A stretch of DNA of 64,000 nucleotides from Sitta carolinensis. Taxonomy: Eukaryota; Chordata; Aves; Passeriformes; Sittidae. The notes below the pieces were generated by a model, which did no database searches, was not told the origin of the DNA, and saw only the letters and a list, made by a program, of their open reading frames with translations. A program made the position numbers and the translations under genes. Below, one piece after another: positions 13,701-22,920 of this stretch (position 1 is the first letter of the stretch; each line of letters opens with the position of its first letter). The stretch is from positions 33,141,870 to 33,205,869 of the forward strand of contig JAVUNC010000006.1 in NCBI GenBank assembly GCA_032173965.1. Direction: 5' to 3'.

Positions 13701-16700
13701 AGCAAATGCATAATCAACCAAGTTTATTCTAGAATCAGCCACTCAATAAGGGGGCTTAACTGGGCAAATTGGGCAACAGCCACTGAAGAGATTTGTTCAC
13801 ACCATGTTTTTCTTAAATTATGCTCTGACTCCTTTTTGGCTGACCATTGACCCATTAAATCTGGCAACCAATTCAAAGCAAATCATTACTCCCTACAATT
13901 CTTCAGCTCTTTTTTCTTCAAGAGCATTAGTCAAAACTTACCTCAATAACGTCTGAGAAAAGTATTTCAGAGTATTTGCAATGTCAGTTCCAGAGGGTAC
14001 AGGGTATATGTTGTGGAGAACCCGGTTGTGGTATTCTTGAAGGTAACGGATTTTGGAAGCAACTACATAAAAGACAAAAAGACAAACACAAAAACTTTCA
14101 TTTAGGTTTTTTGCAAACTTTGACAGAGTCGTGCCTATTTCCTCCATTTCTCTTTTTTTTTTTTTTTTTAATTTAAGTATTAAACTCAACAAACAGAAAA
14201 ATCTCTGTTCCTTCTGTTCTGACTGAACAAATTGTAAAAGAGTGCCAGGGAGAACCCATGGTAGTGAATTTATGCATCTGTATCACACGAACTTCGTGCT
14301 AGCAAATTAAAAAATATATATTACCACCCTGCATTTCTTCCATGTCTCCAAGCATCTCAAGATTCATTTATAATGAATGAGTCATTGGATCACAGGAGGT
14401 TCATGTGAGACAGATATGCATTTCTACAGCCAAAGCAGGTATAAGCTAAGATAGAGAGACCTTATGTGATTTACTGTGGACCACACATTTACTTTATGCA
14501 GTGAACTAAAGATATGAAAAGAGCGAAGTGTCTGCTGTTTATTTGTCTTAGGAAGTGTGATCAAGCAGATAAGGGGATTTCAAAGAGCAGGAGGAGGCAT
14601 ACACCCTCACTGCAACCAATTTCTGTTGTATTACAAGTAACAGTGGGTTTATTTTCTAATAGGAATCCTTGTTCAGTATCAGGAAAGAAGTGATTACCCT
14701 CCCTAGCTGCATTGCCTTACATAGCCTATACAGCACAAGACAGTCTCATGTAGAGACACCTACACACACACACACACAACTCTTCTTGCTCCACTCAGAT
14801 TAATCAACACTGCTGAGAGAGAGTGCATTGGCTGGGGCAGAGGGCTGCTCAGCTGTGCTGCACTGCAGACACAGCCTCATCAAAGCACAGCTGCCTGGGA
14901 ACCCTTCATTGTGTTAAAAGTGCACCAAGACTGTAACAGACAGTTAAAAGGGGAGATGCTTTGGAATTTTTTCAGCCCTTAAGCATATGGATTGTAACAG
15001 TCTTTCACTAGACCAAGATATACCTTTGCTCCCCTACAGGGCTCCTTCAGTGTGGAAGATAAATCATGCTTCCTAAACAAGCAATTAGTCAATACTTTGT
15101 TTTATTCTCATGGGCCAATTTCATTTATTAAGGAATGAATACCATTAAGTCCTCCACTGAACAGAAGGGTATGAACTACCTGGGAGACATCACTATGCCT
15201 CTTCCTGCTGAGACAGCTGAACAGTTCAAGAATTTTCTAATTTTTTTCTGTGCCACTGGCAAGTTGAATGAGAAGGGGTGACATTGTATCCATATTGCAG
15301 AAAAAGACTAATGGCCATACACCAAAAGCAAAGTGTCTGCAAATATTGTTGGAAGCTCAGCTTGAGATAGAGGGCCATTTTGCCAGTACAGGTAACAGCA
15401 CACGCTGGACTTCCACATCCAGAAAACAAAAGATTCCCTGAGTGGTCAGCCACACAACAAATGAAGTTTGACAGTTTCAAGTCAATTACCCATAAAATGA
15501 GGAACATTCAAATAATCATCAAATGAAGAATACTGTTTTCTTGATTGCATGATAAGAAATCCAATTTTGCAGCACCCAACCAAGGTCGTTCTTTAACTAA
15601 TTTCTTGCTGTAAGGATGGCACTCCCCCAGTTCCTGTAGCAAGTTAAGCTTCTACGGACAAAAGTCTCCCTCATGATATTACCTGGCTTCACCACAAGGA
15701 GAAAGCCCATCATGTGACTGAAGGGCTGGGGTCTACGTGAAACCATCGAGTGAAAATGCAACCACAGACACTGTCATAATGCACATGCAAAAGCAACACA
15801 CTAAAAAATGCCCAAGCGTCTTTACTTATATTTCCTCATCCTTAAGTATTTCACTTCAAAAGTTTATTTTAAGGTGACATTAATGAATAACTAAAAACCA
15901 ATCGTAACTTTTTCCCTCCCCTCTCAAACAACTGCAAACAGAAATTTTGTCACACAGACTCCGGTTGCCTCAGGATAGGTGGGAGCAAGATCAGAGCCTT
16001 TCAGTACACCAGGGGGCTATGACACATGAACTGTGCTTGGCAGGAGGTTATCCTGTGTGAGAGCTGCCATAACTGACTCCCTGTACTGCCCCAAACCACC
16101 GGGGTAGGAACATCTGGGCAGGATGTGTTTCACTCCACATTACAGAGGTTGACTTGAGCAGTCCAAGACTGTTTTCCCCTTTTCATCTCACTCCTCATTC
16201 TTTCTGCCCACTAACCTCAGTTTTAGTCTCAGATTTTTCAGGCCACCTCATCAGATTATTTTAAAAGTAGATATTTCTTTTAACTGTCATAAAAACTAAT
16301 CTAATTAAGTTTCTGAATTAAGAAAGCAATTACTTCATAAACATATTTTGTGATGTACCTTCCTCTGGGTTTGGGGGAAAAACAAACTATGAAACCAAGC
16401 GTATTTGTAAAGGACACAGACGATGCAAGCCAGCACCCAAATAAGAACAATTTACAGCAAGGTGCAGATTACCGTGGCTGCCATGCTTTGCTGTCAGATA
16501 TCTGTAAATTAAACGGATTAACAAAACGCCGAAGATTATTACAGAATTCAGATCTAGATGTATCTCAGAGAGCTGTGTATGTCCCTAGAGTTACTACATT
16601 TCAATAAAGGGCATAGGGTATCTAGAATCACTTAGAAACACTTTTTTTGTTTTTTTAAATAAAGAGGGAAACCCATTTATTTCTATTAATTGTCATTGTT

Positions 16701-19425
16701 GTGCAATTGTATCAGGTCAAATATAAAAAAATTATTTACAAAGCCTAAATATAAACATTAACTTTAGGCTAAAGACTTCAGCCTCACTTCTCAGTTCTTT
16801 TTCCCAAAACTCTTGTCCATTTCAGCTCAGCCTCCCAGAACACAAAGAAACTTCTGAAAGAAAGCCCCACAGCAAAAACTGCCAGCTTTCAAGGTACAGC
16901 AAGTGTGTGAATGACCCAATTTTCTGAGTTTCTGAGTACCCAGAGACACACTTCAAAATGTAATGTCACCCTGCAGAAGTACTTGGCCACTGTCATAGGG
17001 TCATCAAAAAAACAAACAGGTATCTATCTACACAGACCCCACTAAACTCCTCAGCCCCCCTGAGTCAGTAAGCACTGACTGAAGCAATTAGGAGTACTCA
17101 AAGATGGCCCTGGTTGCTCCAGTGTCCTGGAGGGGAACAGAGCAGGCATGAGGCATTCCCAGGACATTACTTACCACAATTAAATACCAATTTAAGGTAT
17201 TCTTTGTAAGGTAAAAAAGAATTTGTTTTCTTTAAATACAACAAAACACCTCAGGCATGGTGCAAAGAGTCAAATGCTGAAAGTCACTGTCGATATATTT
17301 GGTATGCAATACAAGATATGTGTGAAGAGAAGCTTCTCCAGTCACCTTTCCAGACTGACACCATTTTACCTGTTGTTCATAGAACCTGCCCAAGAGCTGT
17401 GGGATTCGTGTTTAGACCAGCACATCTTCTGTTCTGAACAGTGTGACTCCTCAGTCGTAGCGTTTCATTGATGTTCTTGGTCTGAGATTCATTATGACTT
17501 GTGACTTGAGTGCTTCCCAAGACATTCTGGTTCTTGCCTGTCTCCCAGTGAGGGCAGAAGCAACAATAGCGACAGCTGGGGTCTAAAAGTTTGACTGGTA
17601 GTGATGTATGCACACCAACACATCCTTGTCAGAGTCCATTACTCAAAAATTGCTGGTGAGGTAATCTTGAACTTAGGTAGAGACAAAGACATTTGGTAAT
17701 ACCATAAGAACTAGTCAGAGAAGCAGCCTTGGTAAAAAAAATACATTCAGCAGGTTAGAATACACAGGATACGTCCATTAAACAAACACTCTTCCTGAAG
17801 TATCATGAAAAGGAACATTAGAAGGCAGAAAGATCTGAAATCTGGACCCTAAGTAAATCTCAAAATAGAGAGCAATACGGACATGGCAGGCCTAGATGCA
17901 GTGTCTTGAAAAGTACAAAGGAATGAAAAGAAAAAACAGCCAAGGATAAAATATGAAAGAGAAGCTCAAACAGAGCAGACCAAAAGCATTAGAAATGGAG
18001 GAACAGAGAAGGCAGAATAGAAAAGGAAGAAAACGCCATAGCCGGTGCTGGGACAAAAAGTAGCACAAATTCTTCCACATGGCAGAGTAAAGGAAGTGTA
18101 ATTAATGTATAAGTATCACAGAAAGAAGAAACAATTACAGAACTCAGGTGGAAGGTGGGAAAGGCAGCAACAACAGAACGGTGCAGATCCAAACATTGCA
18201 CAATTCAGGGCTTCTGCACAGTCAGAACATAAGGGTCTCTATTTACAAGGCTAGAACTACACCTTTACAGTAATAAATTAAATCTGCATAATATTTTTAA
18301 AGCAAGATCATCCATCACTGTAAATAAGTAGTGAACCCTAACAGAAAAAAATACAGGGTTTTTTTTTTTGTTAGATCGGTTCAGCATAGGCATATGTAAA
18401 CACAGGGATCCTTCTCAGTGCCCTGGAGGAAGAAGAGAGCAAGTCTCAGCATGTGAAGTGTCAAATCACATCACGTCATCATGACAAACATCAATCCAAC
18501 CTCCTGGTCACAGACTGCCTGTTCATAACCATGACACTGTATCAGGCAGGAAAGTAGCTTTGACATGGGTGACTAGCTCGACTACCCCAGTATTTTCTTT
18601 TCAGCATCCCATCAGGGTTCTTGCAGACACACCGGGTGTCATGAGCAACAACAGTGGGGAGCACTTCCACGGCCCAGATGCAGGTATCGCCACCACCACG
18701 TCACCTAATCATGCTCTGATCAGATCTAGCCAACATGGTGGTTGGCACGCCCGTGACCAAGCAGAGGCACGCTGGCCGCGGGCAGGGGGATGCCAGCACC
18801 TGGGGGATGCTGCTGGGCCCGGGCGCTGTGGCAGGCGGCCTGCGGGCAAGGCACAAACACCCAGCCGACATTCGCCCAAAAGGTGAGCGGCCGGGGCAGG
18901 AGCGGCGGCGCGACTCTTGTGGCTCCACCGCGCTGCCAGACCGCCGGCAAGGCGGCGGCGCGCGTCACCTCTGCTCCCGCAGGTGGCCGCATCCTTCGGG
19001 ACACGGCGCCGGCAGGCGGGGCAGGCTGGACCGCTCCCGCCGTGGGGCGGGGGGCGAAGCCGGCGGTCTCAATATTAACTCTCACACCCGATCCCTCGTT
19101 TCTCCCGGCGCGGCCTTTGCACAAACACACCGTCGCCCCAGCGGGCCGCCCGGACAGCGAGCGGCTCCGGGGGCTGCGGGCACCAGCACCGGCGGCGGCT
19201 CCGACAGAAAGAGCCAGAACGCCGACAGCCCCCTCCCCCTGCCCCGCCTGCTCGCGGCCGCCGCAGCCCGCGGCAGGAGCCCGGGCAGCGCTGCCCCGCC
19301 GGGGCGGCGGCGGCGGGGAGCGCCATCGGCGGGACGGCGCCCCCGGCCCCTCTCCCCTCCCCTCGGACAGACCCCGGCCCGGCGCCCGCCCGGCCCCACT
19401 CACACTGCTCCGCCTTGGTGGACAT
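1633..19425 (-). CDS. UNC79: UNC79, N-terminal part (5 exons, gene continues past left edge)
   Basis: Joining 19404-19425, 13942-14062, 8102-8406, 4575-4745 and 1633-1725 on the minus strand gives 712 nt of open frame, residues 1-237 plus one base. All internal junctions are GT-AG and every split codon is restored. The product begins MSTKAEQFASKIRYLQEYHN and matches my recollection of vertebrate UNC79, with only a few conservative differences in these exons. UNC79 is known as a very large (about 2,600 residues) helical-repeat cytoplasmic protein. With UNC80, NALCN and FAM155A it forms the sodium-leak channel complex that sets neuronal resting excitability. The window holds under a tenth of the protein. 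No transmembrane segment or signal peptide is evident in residues 1-237. No frameshift or stop suggests decay. Identification is by recalled sequence and not by a database search. Confidence 0.95.
1841..1874. repeat. (AAAC)n / A-rich simple repeat
   Basis: A 34-nt stretch made only of A and C, with an AAAC core repeated several times between short A runs. It lies in UNC79 intron 4, about 115 nt upstream of exon 5 on the gene strand, where it reads as a T/G-rich tract. Confidence 0.85.
3644..3850 (-). mobile_element. CR1 LINE, 3'-end fragment (minus strand)
   Basis: The plus strand reads AATCACAGAATGGTTGATG, then AAAGGGACCTCTGGTGATCA, and later GCTGTTCCAGTGTTTGGTCA. This is the reverse complement of the CR1 3' UTR and tail. 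The element is 5'-truncated, as is usual for avian CR1, and moderately diverged. It sits in UNC79 intron 4 in the same orientation as the gene. Confidence 0.85.
4575..4745 (-). CDS. UNC79: UNC79 exon 4 (residues 150-206)
   Basis: This exon was found by searching intron sequence for the missing residues between exons 3 and 5. It is 171 nt, with acceptor TTTTATTCAACAG and donor GTAAGT. It completes Asp150 and encodes LGQSIFYTTTCLLPFLSDDI through FLPMAI plus the first base of Leu207. Without it exons 3 and 5 would still join in frame, since both flanking introns are phase 1, but 57 conserved residues would be lost. The exon length is a multiple of 3, so skipping would be frame-neutral. Confidence 0.95.
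4746..8101 (-). other. UNC79: UNC79 intron 3
   Basis: The intron is 3,356 nt and phase 1. The centre holds an ancient CR1 reverse-transcriptase fragment (about 6350-7240). The remainder is AT-rich unique sequence with no supported gene. Confidence 0.85.
6350..7240 (-). mobile_element. Ancient CR1-group LINE fragment (minus strand)
   Basis: The plus-strand order of motifs is that of an antisense CR1 reverse-transcriptase domain: CCTGGACTCTTCATAAATAG, then CCAGCTGAGGCTTTGCTAGG, GACTCATGGTCGTCTCTGAT, CCCAACACAGACTCCTGTAA, and AATTGAAGTTAAGTCAGCAA. Spacing between them also fits the CR1 layout. It is heavily diverged with many indels and frame breaks, so much older than the other CR1 copies here, and may belong to an amniote-wide CR1/L3-type lineage. 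The ends are approximate. Confidence 0.7.
8102..8406 (-). CDS. UNC79: UNC79 exon 3 (residues 48-149)
   Basis: This is a 305-nt exon with acceptor CCCCCCAACAG and donor GTAAGC. It completes Ser48, encodes 101 whole codons beginning ILSRTGKKENQDASNLTVPM, and ends LLQHGQH plus the first base of Asp150. The middle part (FPVPFPLTPSLRPQVSS) is proline-rich. The last third contains hydrophobic helical sequence (GLYVTLVTLLDLVPLL), typical of the HEAT-like fold reported for UNC79 and not a membrane anchor. A longer open frame runs through both splice sites, but its flanks are intron. Confidence 0.96.
8407..13941 (-). other. UNC79: UNC79 intron 2
   Basis: The intron is 5,535 nt and phase 2, AT-rich throughout. 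It contains a short 16-bp tandem duplication (10741-10772) and a C-run (11263-11273). Short open frames such as 12939-13271 minus show no known domain and no splice support. I see no mobile element that I can name. Confidence 0.85.
10741..10772. repeat. Two-copy 16-bp tandem duplication
   Basis: The unit CTCCATACTGAACTTA occurs twice in a row; the second copy ends in TTG instead of TTA. It is a small local duplication in UNC79 intron 2. Confidence 0.8.
13942..14062 (-). CDS. UNC79: UNC79 exon 2 (residues 8-47)
   Basis: This 121-nt exon is bounded by acceptor TTTTATGTAG and donor GTAAGT. Its first two bases complete Phe8 and its last two bases begin Ser48. It encodes the conserved stretch ASKIRYLQEYHNRVLHNIYP followed by VPSGTDIANTLKYFSQTLL, a predicted helical N-terminal segment. 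An 18-nt run of T on the plus strand (14153-14170) lies about 90 nt upstream of the exon on the gene strand. It reads as poly-A there and is not the polypyrimidine tract. Confidence 0.95.
14153..14170. repeat. Poly-T tract (18 nt)
   Basis: An uninterrupted run of 18 T on the plus strand, about 90 nt upstream of UNC79 exon 2 on the gene strand. Confidence 0.9.
14762..14778. repeat. (AC)8 microsatellite
   Basis: Eight AC units plus a final A, a short dinucleotide repeat within UNC79 intron 1. Confidence 0.9.
16006..16019 (+). promoter_or_regulatory. CTCF-like motif
   Basis: ACACCAGGGGGCTA agrees well with the central CTCF consensus (CCA-S-Y-AGRKGGC). The same core CCAGGGGGCTATG recurs at 19735-19747 in the UNC79 promoter island in the same orientation. 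The match is by eye; occupancy is unknown. Confidence 0.35.
19404..19425 (-). CDS. UNC79: UNC79 exon 1, coding part (residues 1-7)
   Basis: The coding part is 22 nt: ATG then TCC ACC AAG GCG GAG CAG and a single T. It is followed by the consensus donor GTGAGT, so the intron is phase 1. The start was chosen because MSTKAEQ joins in frame to exon 2 and matches the known vertebrate N terminus. The Kozak context has A at -3. The 5' UTR continues to higher coordinates inside the CpG island, but the transcription start cannot be fixed from sequence alone. The frame stays open upstream to a Met codon at about 20079, so no stop defines the start. Confidence 0.93.
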
Positions 19426-19661
19426 GCTGCCGCCCCGCTCTGCCCCTCGGCGCTGCGGAGCGCCGGCCCTCGGCCGCGAAGGAGCTGCCGGTACCCGCGC
19501 CGGTGCCGAGCCGGTGCCGCAGGGCTGCGGGCCGGGGAGCGGCGGGCGGGCGGGACCGGGCGGGAGCGCGCTTAAAGGGGCGGCGCGCCTGGCGGCCGCG
19601 CATACAGCATCCTCGGGAGGGGCGGGGTGGGAGATGGGACGGGGAACGTGGGACTTGGGAT

Positions 19662-19690
19662 GAGATGGGATGTGATGGGATGTGATGGGG
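19662..19690. repeat. Short (TGTGATGGGA)n tandem repeat
   Basis: About three imperfect copies of a 10-nt unit (TGAGATGGGA, TGTGATGGGA, TGTGATGGGG) immediately upstream of UNC79 exon 1 on the gene strand. It merges with a GC box. Confidence 0.75.
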
Positions 19691-20080
19691 CGGGGAAGGC
19701 CGGCTGGTCCCGGGACGGTCCTGAGGCTCCCGCCCCAGGGGGCTATGGCCCCGCCGAGCTTGTCACAACGTCGAGTTGGGAGCTGCCGAGCTGAAAGATC
19801 TCGATAAGCGTCGGCGGTGCCCCCGGGGCCGCCAGGGTTGCGGAGGGGCTGGCCGTGCCCTCGCCCGGCCCCGCGGCCGCTTCCGCGGGAGCTGCGCTGA
19901 GCGAGGACAGCGGTGGCGGCACTGCCGGGAGCTGTGCTGTGGACTCCGTGTGATCCTTGACAAGGAACAGGACCGTTGTTCCCTTGTGTACGCTTCCCGT
20001 TGACCCCTGGGCTCCAGCTGTGTACCCAGGCGGGCGGGCAGTCAGGTGCCTCTGGCCCGCTGTCCCCACCTGTTTCCATG

Positions 20081-21902
20081 GTGCACCAAGCACCTGGGCA
20101 CCGCCATGCCTCTCCGAGGAGACAAGGGCTGTGCTCAGCCCCGACTATGTACGTCCATCACCGGATCCCAGCCATAGTGACTGCCCCAGGACGAAGGTAG
20201 AATGAAAAGACCTTCGTCCAATTGTGGTGGGCGTACAGTAATAACAATACAACTCATTTGCTCTAAGAGAAATAGTTTCACTGCTGTGTGTCCTGACAGT
20301 ATTCCCAGGGTCCTGACTTGACCTTATCAGGTCTCAGAATTGAAAGGTTAGCTATGAGTTTCTTTGCTGAAACTTTCCATACCAGTTTTTCAGATTCTCA
20401 CACCTCCAAAAAAGCTATGTGAAAGCAGCAGTATTTCATCAGCCAGGGTCTTGATGTTTACACACAAAAGAAATCCACTGCGACATACTCTCCTCAAAAT
20501 GCTGGGCTGTGTAAGATAAGTAGGCCTGTGGCAGCCAAAGAGAACTGTGCTGTGGAGGTGGAGGAAAATAGGTATGATTTGTTATTCATCATACAAGGTG
20601 GTGCCTCCAAATTACTGCTGCCCTGATTTGGGGACAATGCACATTTGGTGCCATAAACCACGATGAAGGAGCAGATGCTGTTCAGTGGCATTTAACTGGT
20701 TTGCTTTTTTTCTGAAAGCAATTTTCTAAAAATACTGCATGGGCAATGTTTCTTCAACACCACTTAATTAGGTACAAAACAGAGCTTTTACTGGAGGCCA
20801 TAGTTCTTTCCACACTCCCCACAGTTTGTGAGTCCCAAAGACAGAGCAAAGCTAACTTATACCACTGTTTTCTCTATTACATTCCTATATTTGAGAGTAA
20901 ATCTTTTTTCTTTTATTTGAAGCTTAATTTAGTGAATTGCCCAGAGAGGTCATGTGGTGCTACAAACTTGCTTCCCCGACTCCTATGTCTCACAACATGG
21001 AGCATAAGTGATGAAAATACAGACAAATGACTTTCAGACTTCATTGAAATAAGATATTGAAGACAGGTTTCATCTTTGAATTTCTGTCTGTTGATGCAAC
21101 AAATCAGTCTGAACTGCTTTATTGCTCATTACAGAACAATAGGGAACTCTGCACTGAGGGGAACAGAGCTTCCATAAGTATCTTTAAAATATACCAAGTG
21201 TTCGCATACCAGAGTGGTGAGCTTTTTAAAAACATTCAGGTTGATAAAGCAGGAGTACACTGAGAAAATATTAATTCCATTTCTCATGTAAAATTTCTTC
21301 TTTGGTTTAAGTGCCTGAAAATTGCAGCTATGCCTGCATTTACTGAACAAGGTCCTACCATAATACAGCATGTAGTTCAGGTACATGGTAAACAATTTAT
21401 TACTTATGAGTTCTGCATTGTCTAAACAATGTCTAAGCCCTAAATAAATCCTATACAAGTAGTCTGTTTTTCAGTCAAACAATTTAATAGTTGCCTAGTT
21501 CGTTAATTCAAGTAGAGACTCACACTTTAAATTGTGAACAAATGACATTAAGGAGCAAATATAAAAATGTGGTACTCTGGGAACTAATTTCTCAAGTCTC
21601 TGGGCTAAACCAAAGTCATAATTTCTCAGCAAGATCCTCATGAATATGCCCAACAAAATGGGTACAGTGCTTCACTGGAAACCATTTTAAGCAACTAAGG
21701 TTTTTGTCCATATGGTTTTTGCCCCTGCACACACTCAGCTAAGAGAGCACATAAAAGCTGCAGACATCTTAAAGCCCACAGATCATTAATGAAAGAACAT
21801 ATTTTTAACATTAAACAAATGTGGAGTGGAAAATTTACATACCAACTGATGAAATTCAAAAGAATAAGTGCTACTTTCTGAGTTCATAAGCAGAAATTTC
21901 AC
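20081..21902. other. Intergenic, no gene seen
   Basis: AT-rich sequence upstream of UNC79. Open frames such as 20746-21030 plus and 21129-21458 minus show no recognisable protein or splice context. No named repeat was identified. Confidence 0.7.
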
Positions 21903-22920
21903 TGAATCATGGAATCTTCAAGGTTGGAAAGACTCACTGGAGCTTATCTACTCTAACTTCCCTGCTCAAAGCAAGGTCAGCTAGAGCAAATTGCTCAGGG
22001 CCACGTCCAGCCAGGTTTCAAATATCTGCAAGCATGAAGACCCCACAACTTGTGGCAACTCTTACCAACCTTGTTCAAAGGTTTGACCATCCTCACAGAA
22101 GGAAGATTTTTTTCTTCTGTTTAAGTGGAAATTCTTGTATTTCAGTTTGTGCCAATTGCCTGTGGTCCTATGAGTAGGCTCCACTGAGAAAAGTCTGGTT
22201 GCATCTTCTTAGTCCTTCTCCTAAGGTATTTGTACACACTGAAAAGACCCACTCCTCACAACAAACATTTTGATTTTGGTGCTAAACAGTCACAGTTCTC
22301 TCAGAACCCTTTTATAGGACAGGCGCTTCAGTCTCTTCATCATTTCACCTTTCCCTCAACTCCAGTATATTCATGTCTTTCTTGTACTGGTGAGTCCAGA
22401 ACCAGGCACAGACTCAATTCACATCATTGTCAACTTGCCTAGTTCCTATTTCATCAGTTTGTCTTTACTGATGTAATGGGAAGCATTGATCAAAACCTTG
22501 CTAAAGATAAACTTTCACTGCTTTTTCCTCCTACCCTTGTTAGTAATTTTCTTGCAGAAGGCTATCAAGCTGGTCAGACATGGCTTTCCCTTCACAAATG
22601 CATGCTGACTACTCCAAATAACCTTCCTGTCCTTAATGTGTTTGGAAGTGGTTTACATGATTATTTGCTTCATCATCTTCCCGTGGATCAAGGTGAAGAT
22701 AAATGACCTATAATTTCCCAGCTACTCCTGCTTGTCCTTCTTGAAAACAGGAGTGACACTTGCTTTTTTCTATTTCTCAGAACTCTCCCAGTTGCTTTGG
22801 CCTTTTTTAAAGATAATAAAGATCAGTCTGACAGTGTCATCGGCCAACTGCCTCAGCACCTGTGAGTGCATCCTATCATGTCCCATGGACTTGTGTATGT
22901 CTGGTTGTTTTCAAGTGTGG
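21903..22920 (-). mobile_element. CR1 LINE, about 1 kb, 3' end through part of RT (minus strand)
   Basis: It begins on the plus strand with GAATCATGGAATCTTCAAGG (the reverse complement of a CR1 3' tail). It continues through the antisense 3' UTR (CTGCTCAAAGCAAGGTCAGC) and the end of the reverse-transcriptase frame (ACAAATGCATGCTGACTACT, then TGGATCAAGGTGAAGATAAA and TGCTTTTTTCTATTTCTCAG). The usual element is about 4.5 kb, so it is 5'-truncated. Many substitutions and indels break the frame; it is an inactive fossil. Open frames at 22230-22706 and 22732-23052 are antisense shadows of it. Confidence 0.85.

Larger units (their letters stand above)
14063..19403 (-). other. UNC79: UNC79 intron 1
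   Basis: The intron is 5,341 nt and phase 1. Its 5' part (about 18720-19403) lies inside the CpG island and may carry regulatory sequence. It holds T18 (14153-14170), (AC)8 (14762-14778) and a CTCF-like motif (16006-16019). No coding exon or long repeat was identified. Confidence 0.85.
18720..20080. promoter_or_regulatory. UNC79: CpG island, UNC79 promoter
   Basis: A sharp change from AT-rich sequence to about 1.3 kb of very GC-rich, CpG-dense DNA containing UNC79 exon 1. GC boxes are visible (GGGGCGGGG-type around 19619 and 19687; GGGGCGG at 19576-19582). A TTTAAG element lies in the gene-strand direction at about 19573, embedded between GC boxes, so a TATA role is uncertain. A G-rich run at 19623-19659 on the plus strand fits a G-quadruplex pattern. 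This is the expected start region for UNC79 transcription on the minus strand; island edges are approximate. Confidence 0.88.

Noticed and set aside
14063..14192. N-terminal extension of the open frame covering exon 2 (Lys/Glu-rich)
   Set aside because: It is translation of intron and the poly-A tract; the acceptor at 14063-14064 and the fit to exon 1 define the real exon edge.
18726..20093. Many long open frames on both strands (for example 18735-19685 plus and 19075-20079 minus)
   Set aside because: They lie in the CpG island, overlap in several frames, and are Ala/Gly/Pro/Arg-rich as GC-rich DNA dictates. Only the 22-nt UNC79 exon is supported.
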